A stretch of 64,000 nt of DNA, from assembly GCA_029964075.1 (NCBI GenBank), contig CM057141.1, positions 10,044,001-10,108,000 of the forward strand. The letters run 5' to 3'. The position numbers were made by a program, and so were the translations under genes. Numbering within the stretch: position 1 is the stretch's first letter; every line of letters begins with the position of its first letter. Below are positions 45,210 to 56,268 of this stretch, piece by piece. The stretch is from Patiria pectinifera (lineage: Eukaryota; Echinodermata; Asteroidea; Valvatida; Asterinidae). The notes under the pieces were generated by a model that was not told where the DNA came from, made no database searches, and saw nothing but the letters and a program-made list of their open reading frames with translations.

Positions 45210-46388
45210 TTTTTATTTCTTTTTGTCGCCAAAATCCCATAGACTTTGTGCACGTTTTTTCTGCCCACCACTTTTGGCATTAATCTTTGTCATACATCAT
45301 TCAAAGTTAGCATAAGCATAGTCCTTATAGCAAAGATGTGTCCCGAAGATTGACGTCATGGTGACGTTATCGACTAATTTATTATAGATTTTTGAATATT
45401 TAATTTTTCCCATAGACTTTGTACACAGAAATTTAAAAAAAATTGTCGATTTTCAAAGGGCAATTTTGACTCTTTGCCAGTAATTCATTTACACCAATCT
45501 TTGTCAAAGCAAAGACCCTAATTCAAACAACATTTTGTAATGATGACGTCATGATGACGTCATCCGGTGTTTCTTTATAGGCAATTAAATTGTGACACTT
45601 TTAATATTTAAAAATGCATAAGAAATCAACCGTACGCGTCCGCAGCATTCTGTTGCCGGCAAGTGGTAGAGAAGGTTGAGGTCTTTATTTCATTCAGTGT
45701 GCGTGAAATCACGTAACCCTTGCTTCCGGTCGAAAAAGGCCAAAACCGGAAGTGGCTTATTATTTAAAAGTGGTAATAGATATGAACTTGCTTTCAGTGG
45801 TGTTAGTCTCTTGGCTGATAGTATTCTTCAAATCATCTACCGATGATGTCATGCAATCTTCGAGCGCCCTCTAGCGACAGGTTGAAAATTTTCAAAAATG
45901 TATTTTGAAAAGATGAATGACGAATGACGTCATCAGACCGGAAGTTATAATAAAAAGACTCTTTTTCATTTGAAAATTCCTGAAAAATCAAGCATGGCAG
46001 TTTTTATATTAGTTTTTACTTTAATTGTCGATTTAAGGGTAGGTCTAAAATATTTTAAAGCTTCGAGGCAATAAGCGAACTTGAACATGCCCTGCGCACA
46101 CTTAAAACTTTAGGTTGACAATACCTCTGCTTTAAAACATGCACAGGACATCCACAATGTACATGTACATGCACGTACGTTGTACATACGCACATACATC
46201 ATATGCCAGTCAGCCTGCAGCGCACGTGTTGCTGAGGTCACATCATGTCTACAGTGACCGTTTTAGCCAATTTTCGGCTAACTTTAACGGATTTTATGTT
46301 CATGCATAGTCAGGGACATATTATTGATAAAAAAATTCATAATGCGGGAAAACCCTATGTTCTGTTGCAAACAGACATAGATCTCTAG
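45210..46388 (+). repeat. Array 2 unit 4
   Basis: It begins like the other subfamily (CCCATAGACTTTGTGCACG). It includes a diverged middle with an ACATGTACATGCACGTACG stretch near 46160. It ends GGGAAAACCC, a short hairpin with TCTGTTGCAAACAGA, and CTAG at 46385-46388. Confidence 0.5.
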
Positions 46389-47906
46389 TTTTTTTTCTTT
46401 TTCAGTCATTTTGCCCATAGCATTTGTACACGTTTTTTTGTTACCGGCACTTTGGGCACTAAAATCAATCCGATGGACTTTATACTTGGCACACACTTAG
46501 TCCAGCATCTGAAGTTGTGTGCCAAACATTGACATCATCGTGACATCATCATGAGTCACGTGACGTCACTATATATGCGATTTTTCTATTGTGACAGTTT
46601 TCTAGCAGAATTCGGCTAGATCTGACAGATTGGGCTATATCTCCAGAACTACAGATCCAATTGGATTGAAAGTTGGTACATACCTAAACCGGAATGGGTT
46701 ATAGATTAAAATTTAAATGAGTCACGATGATGTCATTACGTGACATGTGACGTCACAATATAGGTGCATATTTTGAAGGCCTATATATCTCCATGGCTAC
46801 AGGTCCGATTGAGTTGAAACTTGGTATGTACCTATAAACCGGGATGTGTTATAGATGAAAATTTAAGTGACGTTGCAATGACGTCATCATGTGATGTGAC
46901 ATCGTCACGTGACATGTGACGTCATATTAAAAATTGCATATTTTGAAGGCCAATATCTACAGAATTACAGGTCTGATTGGGTAGAAACTTGGTATGCACC
47001 TAAACTGGGATGTGTTTTTGATGGAAATTTAAGTGACGTCATGATTTAGTCATCACGTGACATGTGACGTCATATCAAATGTGCATATTTTCAAGGCCAA
47101 TATCTACAGAACTACAGGTCTGATTGGGTTGAAACTTGGTATGTACTTAAACCGGAATGTGTTATAGGTGAAAATTAAAGTGACGTCATGATGACATCAT
47201 CACCTGACATGTGACGTCATACTAAACGTGGATATTTCGAAGGCCAATATCTACAGAACTACTGGTCCGATTGGAGTGAAAGTTGGTATGTACCTAGACC
47301 GGGATGAAAATTGAAGTGACGTCATGATGACGTCATCATGGGTTACGTGACGTCTCGTTAAAGATTAATAGATTTAATCTTTAAAAATCAATATAAAATC
47401 CTCACAGGATGCTACTTCACACTTCATTGATTTCGCCCTTTGCTACTTAAGTATTCACTTTCTTAGAGTTTAGGCACTCTCCTGAAGACGGTCAGAGCAT
47501 ACTGACTGGAATGTCGAGTTTATACCTCTGGTTCTTTTCAGAACCATTCTCTTAGTTGAGAAATTATTCGCACATAGTGTTTCCGCAAACCTTTCATTAT
47601 TTAGTATCTCCACCATGCAATGCCTCAAATCTTACTTAAGATCTTCTTTACCATAATATTATAGTTATTGATAAAACTTTATGTGACATCATCATGACGT
47701 CATCATGTGACATGTGATGTCATAATTCAAAGCCCTATGAGAATGGAATCACATATTATATGCCACCATTTATTATAAACAGAACGTAGTGCCCAATTGA
47801 ACAGTTTCTTGCTTGATGGAACATATACTTGAAACTTAATTTACATGTCACATGTCACAAAAAGCTACCGAAACAGCCCTGTGTTTGTCCACAAACATAA
47901 GTCTAG
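46389..47906 (+). repeat. Array 2 unit 5, with an internal replacement
   Basis: Five copies of the 150-bp module (CTACAGAACTACAGGTCCGA, GACGTCATGATGACGTCATC) occupy 46640-47390. From 47398 to about 47655 the sequence departs from its sister units (compare 12720-12920) and is foreign. The unit then resumes and ends ACCGAAACAGCC, hairpin, CTAG at 47903-47906. Confidence 0.6.
47398..47655 (+). repeat. Foreign insert in array 2 with a hammerhead-like motif
   Basis: It begins ATCCTCACAGGAT, a short near-palindrome also found at the right end of the array (51146-51158). Inside, CTGAAGA (47482-47488) is followed by a stem GGTCAG-loop-CTGACT and GAATGTC. The order resembles a hammerhead ribozyme core (CUGANGA, stem II, GAAA, then GUC), but GAAA reads GAAT. 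Such motifs are known in Penelope-like and retrozyme repeats. Confidence 0.35.
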
Positions 47907-48895
47907 TTTTACTTTATTTTTTTCTATTTTTCAGTCATTTTGCCCATAGCATTTGTGCACGTTTTTTTGTCCCCGGCACTTTGGGCACTAAAATCAATCC
48001 GACTGCCTTGGCACACACTTGGACCAGCACCTGAAGTTGTGTGCCGAACATTAACGTCATCGTGACGTCATTATGAGTCACGTGACGTGACATTATATGT
48101 GATTTTTATGTTGTGACCATTTTCTAGCAGAATTCGGCTAGATCTGACAGATTGGACTATATCTCCAGAATTACAGGTCCGATTGGGTTGAAAGTTGGTA
48201 TGTACCTAGACCGGGATGTCTTATAGATGAAAAATTACTTGACGTCATGATGATGTCATCACGTGACATATGACATCATATAAAATAAACATATTTTGAA
48301 GGCCCATATCTCCTGAACTACAGGTCCGATGGGGTTGAAAGTTGGCATGTGCCTAGACCAGGATATGTTATAGTTGAAAATTGAAGTGACGTCACGATGA
48401 CGTCATCATGGGTCGCGTGACGTCACGTTAAAGATTAATAGATCTTTGAAAATCAATATAAAATCAACTGTGAGAGACCTGAACTTAACGTTTGCAGGAA
48501 TCGATAGAATAATCCAGGGTCTTAATTTTTTTTATATTTTGTGCAAATCATGTGACCCTTCCTTCCGGTTGAAACCGGAAGGGTCTTGTAATTTGAAATT
48601 GAGGAAAGATGTGAACTTGCTTTCAACGATATATGCTATGGCTAAGTTGTTATTTACAAACAAAAATATAGTTATAGATGAAAGCTGATGTGACGTCATC
48701 ATGAGGTCATCACATCACATGTAACATCCAAATTCAAAGCCATATGGGAATGTAATCATATATTATACCCACCAGTTATTATCAACAGAACTACACATCC
48801 TTCCTGGATGGAACTTATACTTGAAACTTTACATGTCACATGTCACAAAAAAAATACCGAAACAGCCCTGTATTTGTCCACAAACATCAGTCTAG
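47907..48895 (+). repeat. Array 2 unit 6
   Basis: Closely similar to array 1 unit 3 (12160-13140) over its whole length, including the AATCAATATAAAATCAACTG stretch and the end ACCGAAACAGCC, hairpin, CTAG at 48892-48895. Confidence 0.65.
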
Positions 48896-49808
48896 TTTTT
48901 TTTTTTTCTTATTTCTTCTTTTTGTTCCATGCAAAAACCCATAAACCTTGTACATGATTTTAGTACACGCCACTTTTGGCATTGAACTTTGTCTTACATC
49001 ATTCAAATTAAGCATATGCATTGTCCTTATGGCAAAGTTGTGTCCCGAAGAGTGACGTCATGATTATGTCATCAGGGGTCACGTGACGTCATCACAAACA
49101 TGCATATTTGAAGTGCTATATCTACAGAACTGTAAGTCCGATTGGGCTGAAACTTGGTATGTGGGTAGACCGGGTTGTGTTATAGGTAAAAAATGAGGTG
49201 ACGTCATGATGACATTATCATGCGATTTTGTATGAATATTTGAATTTTTTTTTACCTCTTAGCCTATCTCACGAACGGAATATGCAAAATTCACAATTCT
49301 TTTTGTATTTGGTTCGTTAGGTAATAGGTATTTGCACAAAATTTTGAAAAGTGTATGACGTCATCATGACGGCATCAAAAATGCCATTTTTCAAAACACA
49401 TATAAGGAGAGGTCCGATCATCATGAAACTTGGTGGGTAGTAGATAATGGTACTAGTATGCAAAGTCTGAAGAGACGTCACAATGACGTCATCGGTTAAT
49501 TTTTTATGATTTTTTTAATATTGATAGTTTTTTCTGCTCCCAAAATTCAACACTTTCTTCAAACTTGGTACGAGCCAAGACCACAATGCACAAATGTCAA
49601 TTGACAAGTATTATCAAGATGACGTCACTGCAGGGCATGTGACATCATGTGATAAAGCTTTATTTTTGGAATTATTCTAAGCACCGTGAACAACCTTTAA
49701 CTGTTTTAAATACTCCAGAAAGTGACTGCAAAGGACAAACATAGCATAAACATTTGTAAAATGTGAAAAAGCTCTGTGTTCTGTTTTCAAACAGACATAC
49801 AGCTCTAG
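48896..49808 (+). repeat. Array 2 unit 7
   Basis: Closely similar to array 1 unit 1 (9661-10663): TTCCATGCAAAAACCCATA start, TGTCCCGAAGAGTGACGTCA, and the end AAAAAGCTC, hairpin TCTGTTTTCAAACAGA, CTAG at 49805-49808. Confidence 0.65.
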
Positions 49809-50721
49809 TTTCTTTCTTCTTTTTGTTTCACGCAAATTTCCCATAGACTTTGTACATGATTTTAGTACTCGCCACTTTTGGCATTGAACTTCGTCATGCA
49901 TCATTCAAATTAAGCATATGCATTGTCCTTATGGCAAAGTTGTGTCCCGAAGAGTGACGTCATGATTACGTCATCAGGGGTCACGTGACGTCATCACAAA
50001 TGTGCATATTTTGAAGTGCTATATCTACAGAACTGTAAGTCCGATTGGGTTGAAACTTGGTTTGTAGGTAGACCGGGATGTGTTATAGGTAAAAATGGAG
50101 GTGACGTCATGATGACGTCATCATGTGATTTTATATGAATTTTTGAATTTTTGGACCTTTAAGCCATATCTCTCGAACGCAATGTGCTAAATTCAAAATT
50201 CTTTTTGTATTATGTTTGTTAGGTAATATGCACACAAATTTGAAAAAATGTGTGACGTCATCATGACGTCATCAAAAATGCGATTTTTTAAAACGGATAT
50301 AAGGGAAGGTTTGATCGTCATGAAACTTGGTGGGTAGGTAGATAATGGTACTGGTATGCAAAGTCCAAAGTGACGTCAGCATGATGTCATTGATTGATAT
50401 TTTATGATTTTTGTAATATTTACAATTTTATTTCGCTCCCAAAATTCAACACTTTCTTACATCGAATTGACTTCAAACTTGGTACAAGCCAAGACCACAA
50501 TGCAAAAATGTCAATTGACAAGTATTATCAAGATGACGTCATTGCAGGGCATGTGAATTCATGTGATGAAATTATATATTAGGAATTATTCTAAGCATTT
50601 TGAACAACCATTAACTGCATGACGCACTCTAAAAAGTGACTGCAAAGGGACCAACAAAACAAACATTTGTAAAATGCGAAAAAGCCCTGTGTTCTGTTTT
50701 CAAAGAGACAAACAGCTCTAG
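49809..50721 (+). repeat. Array 2 unit 8
   Basis: The same type and length as unit 7, ending GCGAAAAAGCCC, a hairpin with TCTGTTTTCAAAGAGA, and CTAG at 50718-50721. Adjacent units 7, 8 and 9 are more alike than others, suggesting recent local amplification. Confidence 0.65.
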
Positions 50722-51145
50722 TTTTTTCTTTTCTTTATTTCTTCTTTTTGTTCCATGCAAATCCCATAGACTTTATACACAGTTTTAGTACACGCCACTT
50801 TTGGCTTTTATCTTTTTCATACATCATTCAAATTAAGCACATGCATTGTCCTTATAGTAAAGTTGTGTCCCGAAGAGTGACGTCAGATTAAGTCATCATG
50901 GGTTGCGTGACATCATCATAAACGTGCATATTTTGAAGTCCTATATCTACAGAACTATAAGTCCGATTAGGTTGGAACTAGGTAGGTAGACCGGGATGTG
51001 TTATATGTAAAAAAAAAAATGAGGTGACGTCATAATGACGTCATCATGCGATTTAATATGAATTTTTGAATTTTTGGACCTTGAAGCCATATCTTACGAA
51101 CGCAACATGCAAAATTGAAAATTCTTTTTGTATAATTCTTTTTGT
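50722..51145 (+). repeat. Array 2 unit 9 (right-truncated)
   Basis: It starts like units 7 and 8 but breaks off after ATTCTTTTTGTAT, where foreign sequence beginning ATCCTCACAGGAT takes over. Confidence 0.6.
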
Positions 51146-52050
51146 ATCCTCACAGGATAAAAGTATGAGTTACCAACAGAATTCTGGGGCATGCATTGTG
51201 TGTATGGCACTGCTGTTTTCAGGGAGAATATGGTTTGTGAGCATGTCCGTGCTTTAGCTGGTATAAAACACCCTCTTGCGACTGAATTGTATACAGGCTC
51301 GTTTTGCGTTAAAAAAAATAGCTCACATGACAACTTTTCAATCACTTTTTATTTTACAAATCAGTTGCTGATATTCAAGATATAACAATTTATCGACAGA
51401 AAAAGGACTATAATAATTATCAGATAGGAATGTGAACTTTTCGGCAAAAGAAAAAGGACTATAATAATTATCAGATAGGAATGTAAACTTTTCGGCAAGA
51501 CACTTGATTGGAAAACACCTCCGAAAAATTATCTATGATTGTGACATTTATCGATGTCTCAATCGGAAAAAAATTAACATTCATGTTTGTTGGTATTTTT
51601 CGTCTTTGAAAAGTTTATTCCGAATCAAGTATTGTTGGAAAGCCTAATTGAAGGAGAAAACCACTGTGGTAGACTTTAGAGAGCAACTTCAGATGAAGAC
51701 ATGTTCGCAGCTAATAAATGTTCAAATAAGTTTCTAAAAAGAAAATCCCTAAACTCGCCTACAAATGGAGGGATTCCCTGATGTGTTCACTAAACGCGGA
51801 GTGTGATTTTCACATTTGAACTACACAATGGAACAAGTACATGTACATATGCTTGTACATGTTGATCTGATACACCGTGCCCTCTGGAGACATGCACACA
51901 ATAGGGAACAAAAGATTGTATACATCCCCACAGGGCAATTTCTAGAGATGAATACGTCTCCACAAGGTTTTCACTAAATAGATATGAATTTTTGGTATGT
52001 ACATAGCAGCGGGTATCTGCTATGTACATCAGATTCGAACCAGCCAACCG
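51146..52050. other. Non-coding stretch with a tandem duplication
   Basis: A segment of about 60 bp (AAAAAGGACTATAATAATTA ... ATGTGAACTTTTCGGCAA) is present twice in tandem at about 51401-51500. Otherwise A/T-rich, with an ACAAGTACATGTACATATG stretch near 51833. No gene recognised. Confidence 0.45.
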
Positions 52051-52058
52051 ATCCCGTT

Positions 52059-52131
52059 AGCTCGGTGGTCGAGTGGTAAGACATCTGCACTAGAAAACTG
52101 GAGGTCATGGGTTCGAGTCCCACCCGAGTGA
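52059..52131 (+). ncRNA. tRNA-like sequence (tRNA-derived SINE head or tRNA pseudogene)
   Basis: TGGTCGAGTGG (52066-52076) fits the RNA polymerase III A box and GTTCGAGTC (52111-52119) the B box. The acceptor halves AGCTCGG and CCGAGTG pair in five or six of seven positions, and the T arm is convincing. The anticodon stem pairs poorly, so a working tRNA is unlikely. About 130 bp of unrelated sequence follow to the BEL insertion, as expected for the body of a SINE. Confidence 0.6.
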
Positions 52132-52262
52132 TTTTTTCCAACTTTCACTCGGGAGGTAACACACTGAGTATACAGTGTTTATAAAACGTCGGTGAAGGGC
52201 AAAACCTAATTTGATTTATATCACCCGACGCAAAATTCTATGTCCTTAATTGTCATGATGTA

Positions 52263-52775
52263 TGTAAGTTTTAAGCCACAGTGGACACACTGAATCTCTT
52301 TACTCATATCTGCCTCATCACATTTTTTCTGTAGTATTCTGAACAGGTAGTAACGATATACAAGATTCACATCATAGTTTATAAGTTGGATGATCACAAG
52401 CTTCTCACGATATCGATAGTCTACTTGCATTCACAAAGTTCGGTCACAAAGATCACCAAAGGTTTACAAATTTCACATTATTCACAAGATTCACAAAGAT
52501 AACTAAATTCCCGAAGGTTTGACCATTTACAGGTAAAAATCACATGATGTCACGGCAGAATACGTCAATATAATGAAGGCAAAATAAGGTTTAAAAATGG
52601 ATATCAGCTCCACCAGCTAAACTCTACAAACACGTTTCTAAAAATCGGCCCATAATACATTTCACGCCCACGCTTCGCATGCAAATATGGCGGGGTCAAT
52701 GAATGCACACAGTGCACAGAGGTGAAAGGTGAGTAAACAACATTAACATGTGAGGCAGAGATCTTGGAAACTACA
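52263..52775 (-). repeat. 3' LTR of the BEL/Pao element
   Basis: 513 bp, TGTAAG...CTACA. It matches 58508-59025 with scattered differences and small indels, so the element is not recent. It contains ATTCACA/TTCACAA short repeats and a GATATCGATAG stretch. Confidence 0.9.
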
Positions 52776-52866
52776 TTCCAGCCCCAGTCGCACCGGTAAT
52801 GGGCGGTAACTACACATTCGTAATTCCAATGATCTCCAAAAGCTGATTAATAATAATAGACTAGAA

Positions 52867-53637
52867 CTACAACTTTAAACGTGCAAATAGGCAATACAAA
52901 ATGGTTGGCAAGTTTGAATGTTCAATTGTCCAATCGACAAGATGGTCTCTTCTGCTGTCCAAAAGTTCAATGTTCGAAAGTGCTTTGGAGTGTTGTATAA
53001 CAAGGAACTCATGGAATAGACTCCAGTTCAGCTGACTGATCAGTAATCCTCCAGTCTGTAACCCTGGCTCGGGAGGCAAACAGGTACTTCCCTTGCCTAA
53101 GGGTGACCTGAGACTATGTGATGACATCCAGGTCGGTTGGGCCATCTGAAGATCTGGTTAGAGGCCTGCTATTTATGATTGCCTCTACTTCACACATCAA
53201 CGTGTTCAACTGCTCCTCACTCCTGGTGGTTTGAATTAACTGCTCATTGAGGATGGAGTTCAGGATCTTGCATATGGTTCGAATTTGTCTCTCCTACACT
53301 CCACCTTGTTGAGAGGCACCAGGTGGATTGAAAACCCACTTGATACCACGATTGGCGGTGAAGGTGATGATCTTGTCGTCATTCCACTCGTTCTTAGCGT
53401 TTTGTAACTCTCTGTTAGCACACAGTACAGTGTTTCACATTGTTTTTCACTATGGCACCGGCTTTGATTATCCAATAGTTCTGTCTCCATTCTGCAAGAA
53501 CATGGTTTCAGCCCTGATGTCCAACCTTTTGATGTGTGTGGGTAATCAGCAGTGCAGACACGTGGTTATTCTTAGGAAGAATTACTGGTTGCTTTGCATT
53601 TTGTGGAATGGGCGCATTCCGGAGTCTTCCCCCACTC
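52867..53637 (-). pseudogene. pol: Integrase remnant of the BEL/Pao element
   Basis: Pieces on the minus strand read WVFNPPGASQQGGV then a stop where relatives have tryptophan (near 53300), then ERQIRT, SEEQLNTLMCEVEAIINSRP and LTRSSDGPTDLDVITSHSLR. These are the end of the BEL integrase core and its tail. The stretch that should carry the zinc domain and the first two catalytic Asp residues is missing or scrambled (53330-53640). Confidence 0.75.
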
Positions 53638-54205
53638 TCAGCAAACCATCCTGGAGTTCTGGATCAAGATTGATCGGGGCTTCCTTTGGCGTTGGCGTTG
53701 TTCTGTCACGGCATCCTTTCCTGTGGTATCACAGTCTTTGGGATTATCACTGGTCATCTTTGTGTTTTGAAGAGCCTCTAGTTCTTTGGGAAATGCAGAT
53801 CTTTGCACATATTTGATGATGGCTCTTTCTGCATTTTGTATTTCTTCTACCGTCAGGGGCCTTTTCTGCTGAGGCATTTTGCTGCGGTTGGCCCTTTGTC
53901 GAAGCATGGTCTGTAGGCACAACCACAATGCCACAGCTCTTTTCAGCTTCGTCCAGTCAGAATAATGATGGATTAGCTGATCTACGGAAATGGCTGCAAC
54001 AGATGTGATGGTGGCATTTGCAGCTACCTCAACAGCTACGTGTCTGTCAGCCACTTCACAGTCGTCCACCTCTGTCGGGATTTGCTCTGTGCCGGGCCAA
54101 CTTTTCTCTGGTTGGCTCAGGAAGTTTGGGCCTCCAAGCCACTATGGTTTGCTGATCAGTTCTTCTGCACTGAGGCCACGTGAAGCATGATCTGCAGGGT
54201 TCATT
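53638..54205 (-). pseudogene. pol: RNase H to integrase linker of the BEL/Pao element
   Basis: The 143-residue open piece (54069-53638) reads ISVDQLIHHYSDWTKLKRAV and LTVEEIQNAERAIIKYVQRS, the conserved segment between RNase H and integrase in Pao elements. Just upstream, pieces with NPADHASRGLSAEELI (near 54200-54150) belong to the same region. Confidence 0.75.
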
Positions 54206-55216
54206 TTAGTCGGGACATATCTCCACTGGCCAATGTCTGTACCATCTCTGATCACAGCTATCACAAAAACTGGGCATCTGGCAGTTTTGTTGGTGATGTA
54301 CTTCAGGACAGATTGGCTGTCTGTCCAAAAGATGGTATTGTACGATGTTCATGATCATCTCTCTCTGCATCACGTCATTCTGGCGTACAGCTGATGTGGA
54401 GGCAGTGAGCTCTAGCTTCACGATTGTGTGTGCTTTCAAGGGGGCTACCTGGCACTTTGCACTCACAAATTCACAGTGGATATGGTTCGTCTCATTGGTT
54501 GATATCAGATATGTTACAGTGCCATAGCCGTCTTGGCTTGCATCTGCAAAATGATGCAGCTGTATGTTGACAACCTTACCAAAATCTTTGGGCTTGAAAC
54601 ACCGGTTCAGCTTCACATTATCTAAGTTTGGCAGGTCTTTCAGCCATTTCTCCCATTTTGCTTGAGTTTTCTCCGGTATTGGTTCATCCCAGCCCATTCG
54701 TTCTTGGCACAGGGATTGCAAGATCATCTTGGCCTGCAACACGTATGGAGACGTCACTCCAAACGGGTGGTACACAGAACTCAATACAGATAGGATGTTC
54801 CTCCTAGTGGCCTTTGGGTTGACTTCTTTTAGACCAAACTTCAGTTGGTCCGTTTTGCTGCACCATTTCACGCCCAAAGCACGTTCCACTGGAAGGAGAT
54901 CTGTGTGAAGGTCCAAATCCTTCACATCTTTGGCTCGCTCTTCTGGTGGGATCGTCTCCTTGGCTGTTGCTGAGCATTTAGTGAGGTCGAAGCCTCCTTC
55001 TGCTGTTACCTTTTTTACATCAAGTACAAGGCTGATACCTTCATCTTCAGTTGCCACGGACTTCAGGAAGTCATCAACATAGAAGTCCTTTTGTATGGCC
55101 TCGATCACTTCTTTTCTGTACTTGTGTGCATTGTCAGTATCTGTCTTCTTGAGGGCATAGTTCGCACAGCTTGGTGAAGATACCGCACCAAACAAATGCA
55201 CCAGCATCTGGTACAT
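54206..55216 (-). CDS. pol: Reverse transcriptase and RNase H part of BEL/Pao pol
   Basis: 336 open residues. LFGAVSSPSCANYALKKTDT and KDFYVDDFLKSVA give the Pao reverse transcriptase catalytic motif (YVDD) near the N-terminus. SVYHPFGVTSPYVLQAKMIL and WDEPIPEKTQAKWEKWLKDL are the conserved Pao middle domain. HFADASQDGYGTVTYL starts RNase H. The ORF start at 55216 is only where the frame opens; the reverse transcriptase begins upstream in another frame. Confidence 0.85.
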   Translation of the reverse strand: MYQMLVHLFGAVSSPSCANYALKKTDTDNAHKYRKEVIEAIQKDFYVDDFLKSVATEDEGISLVLDVKKVTAEGGFDLTKCSATAKETIPPEERAKDVKDLDLHTDLLPVERALGVKWCSKTDQLKFGLKEVNPKATRRNILSVLSSVYHPFGVTSPYVLQAKMILQSLCQERMGWDEPIPEKTQAKWEKWLKDLPNLDNVKLNRCFKPKDFGKVVNIQLHHFADASQDGYGTVTYLISTNETNHIHCEFVSAKCQVAPLKAHTIVKLELTASTSAVRQNDVMQREMIMNIVQYHLLDRQPICPEVHHQQNCQMPSFCDSCDQRWYRHWPVEICPD

Positions 55217-56268
55217 CTATGGTTCTCTCTGCAGATTACCTTCCGGACACCACAAGTACCGCAACATATCGCAGCCTTCTGGTGTCACCCTCACCTGGTA
55301 AAACATGGCTTTGATGTCTGCCATGATAGCAATATTTTCCTGTCTCCATCGAATCAGAACACCGTACATATGATTGGTCATGTCTGGGCCTTGCAGAAGT
55401 TGGCTGTTGAGTGAGTTATCCTTGAAGATTACTGGGCAGTTGAAGACCACCCTCAACTTGTCGGGTTTTTTTGGGGGGGGGGATGGCGTACACCATAGTG
55501 TGGAATGTACCACACTCTTCCGTCATCTTATTCTATTTCTGGTAGTGGCACCTTCTCTGCAAAGCCCTTCTTTTCTAGATTGGTCATGAAATCAGAGTAC
55601 TGCGTTTCGAGCTTTTCTTCCTTCAGACGTTTTTCTTTAACCTTGTAGCAAACACATCTGCCTGGGAACGATTGTCCGGCATGATGGTACTCCCATCACG
55701 GAATGGTAGTGACATCTAGTAGTGGCCACTGGTTTTGACCACAGAGACATCCATTATCTTCAGGAATTGTTTGTCTTCTACCAACAGGGCTTGCTTTTCA
55801 TCACTAAGTCGTTCGTTGAAATCCATGTTGATGTATCGTTTCAACTGCTCATCAGGATAATCCCTGCCATCATAGATTGATCCATTGTCAACCCTGCAAA
55901 AGTTGACGCTGATGTCTGTCTCATCCTAAATTGAGGTAACCCGAAAAGTAGCCAGCCTGGGGGGTTCTGATGGCGTACGGGTCCCCAGACTGACAGCTGA
56001 ATTCTCCAGTGGTGTTGATGCAGCCGGTACATTGACTCCAATCATCAGTGTGACTTTTGGGATGTCAATGTTTCTTGAGTCGGGAAGCTTGATGTGCTCC
56101 AGATGATTCCACTGATTTGTGTCTCCCTGGGATGGGGCATCTCGCAATGTGACTGGCATACTGTCCTTCATGTAAACTGCTTGGAAATCGATTAAGGTGT
56201 CACCATCAACGTTGCCAAGCTGCAGCTCATCAAGAATGATATCTGTGTTGATCATTTCTTGTGAGTCC
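55217..56268 (-). pseudogene. pol: Protease to reverse transcriptase part of BEL/Pao pol
   Basis: PDKLRVVFNCPVIFKDNSLN and MADIKAMFYQVRVTPEGCDM (55513-55217) are the fingers and first catalytic Asp region of reverse transcriptase. Upstream pieces in other frames include the end of the A17 protease (KLPDSRNIDIPKVTLMIGVN at about 56100). A G-run near 55470 marks one frameshift. Confidence 0.75.

Larger units (their letters stand above)
41590..51145 (+). mobile_element. Array 2: about nine head-to-tail Helitron/Helentron-like units
   Basis: The units share sequence with array 1 and lie in the same orientation. CTAG ends preceded by hairpins occur at 42514, 44143, 45206, 46385, 47903, 48892, 49805 and 50718. 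The first unit is cut on its left and the last on its right at 51145. The array contains dozens of TGACGTCA palindromes and many CACGTG boxes, no protein-coding frame, and a cluster of 5' hairpin modules at 42518-43260. The lack of Rep/helicase suggests non-autonomous elements; assignment to Helitrons is inference from end structure. Confidence 0.6.

Noticed and set aside
41590..51145. CRISPR array or ordinary satellite for the repeated TGACGTCATC blocks
   Set aside because: The repeats are long, diverged and without unique spacers of constant size, and the genome is eukaryotic. Defined hairpin/CTAG borders make a plain satellite less likely.
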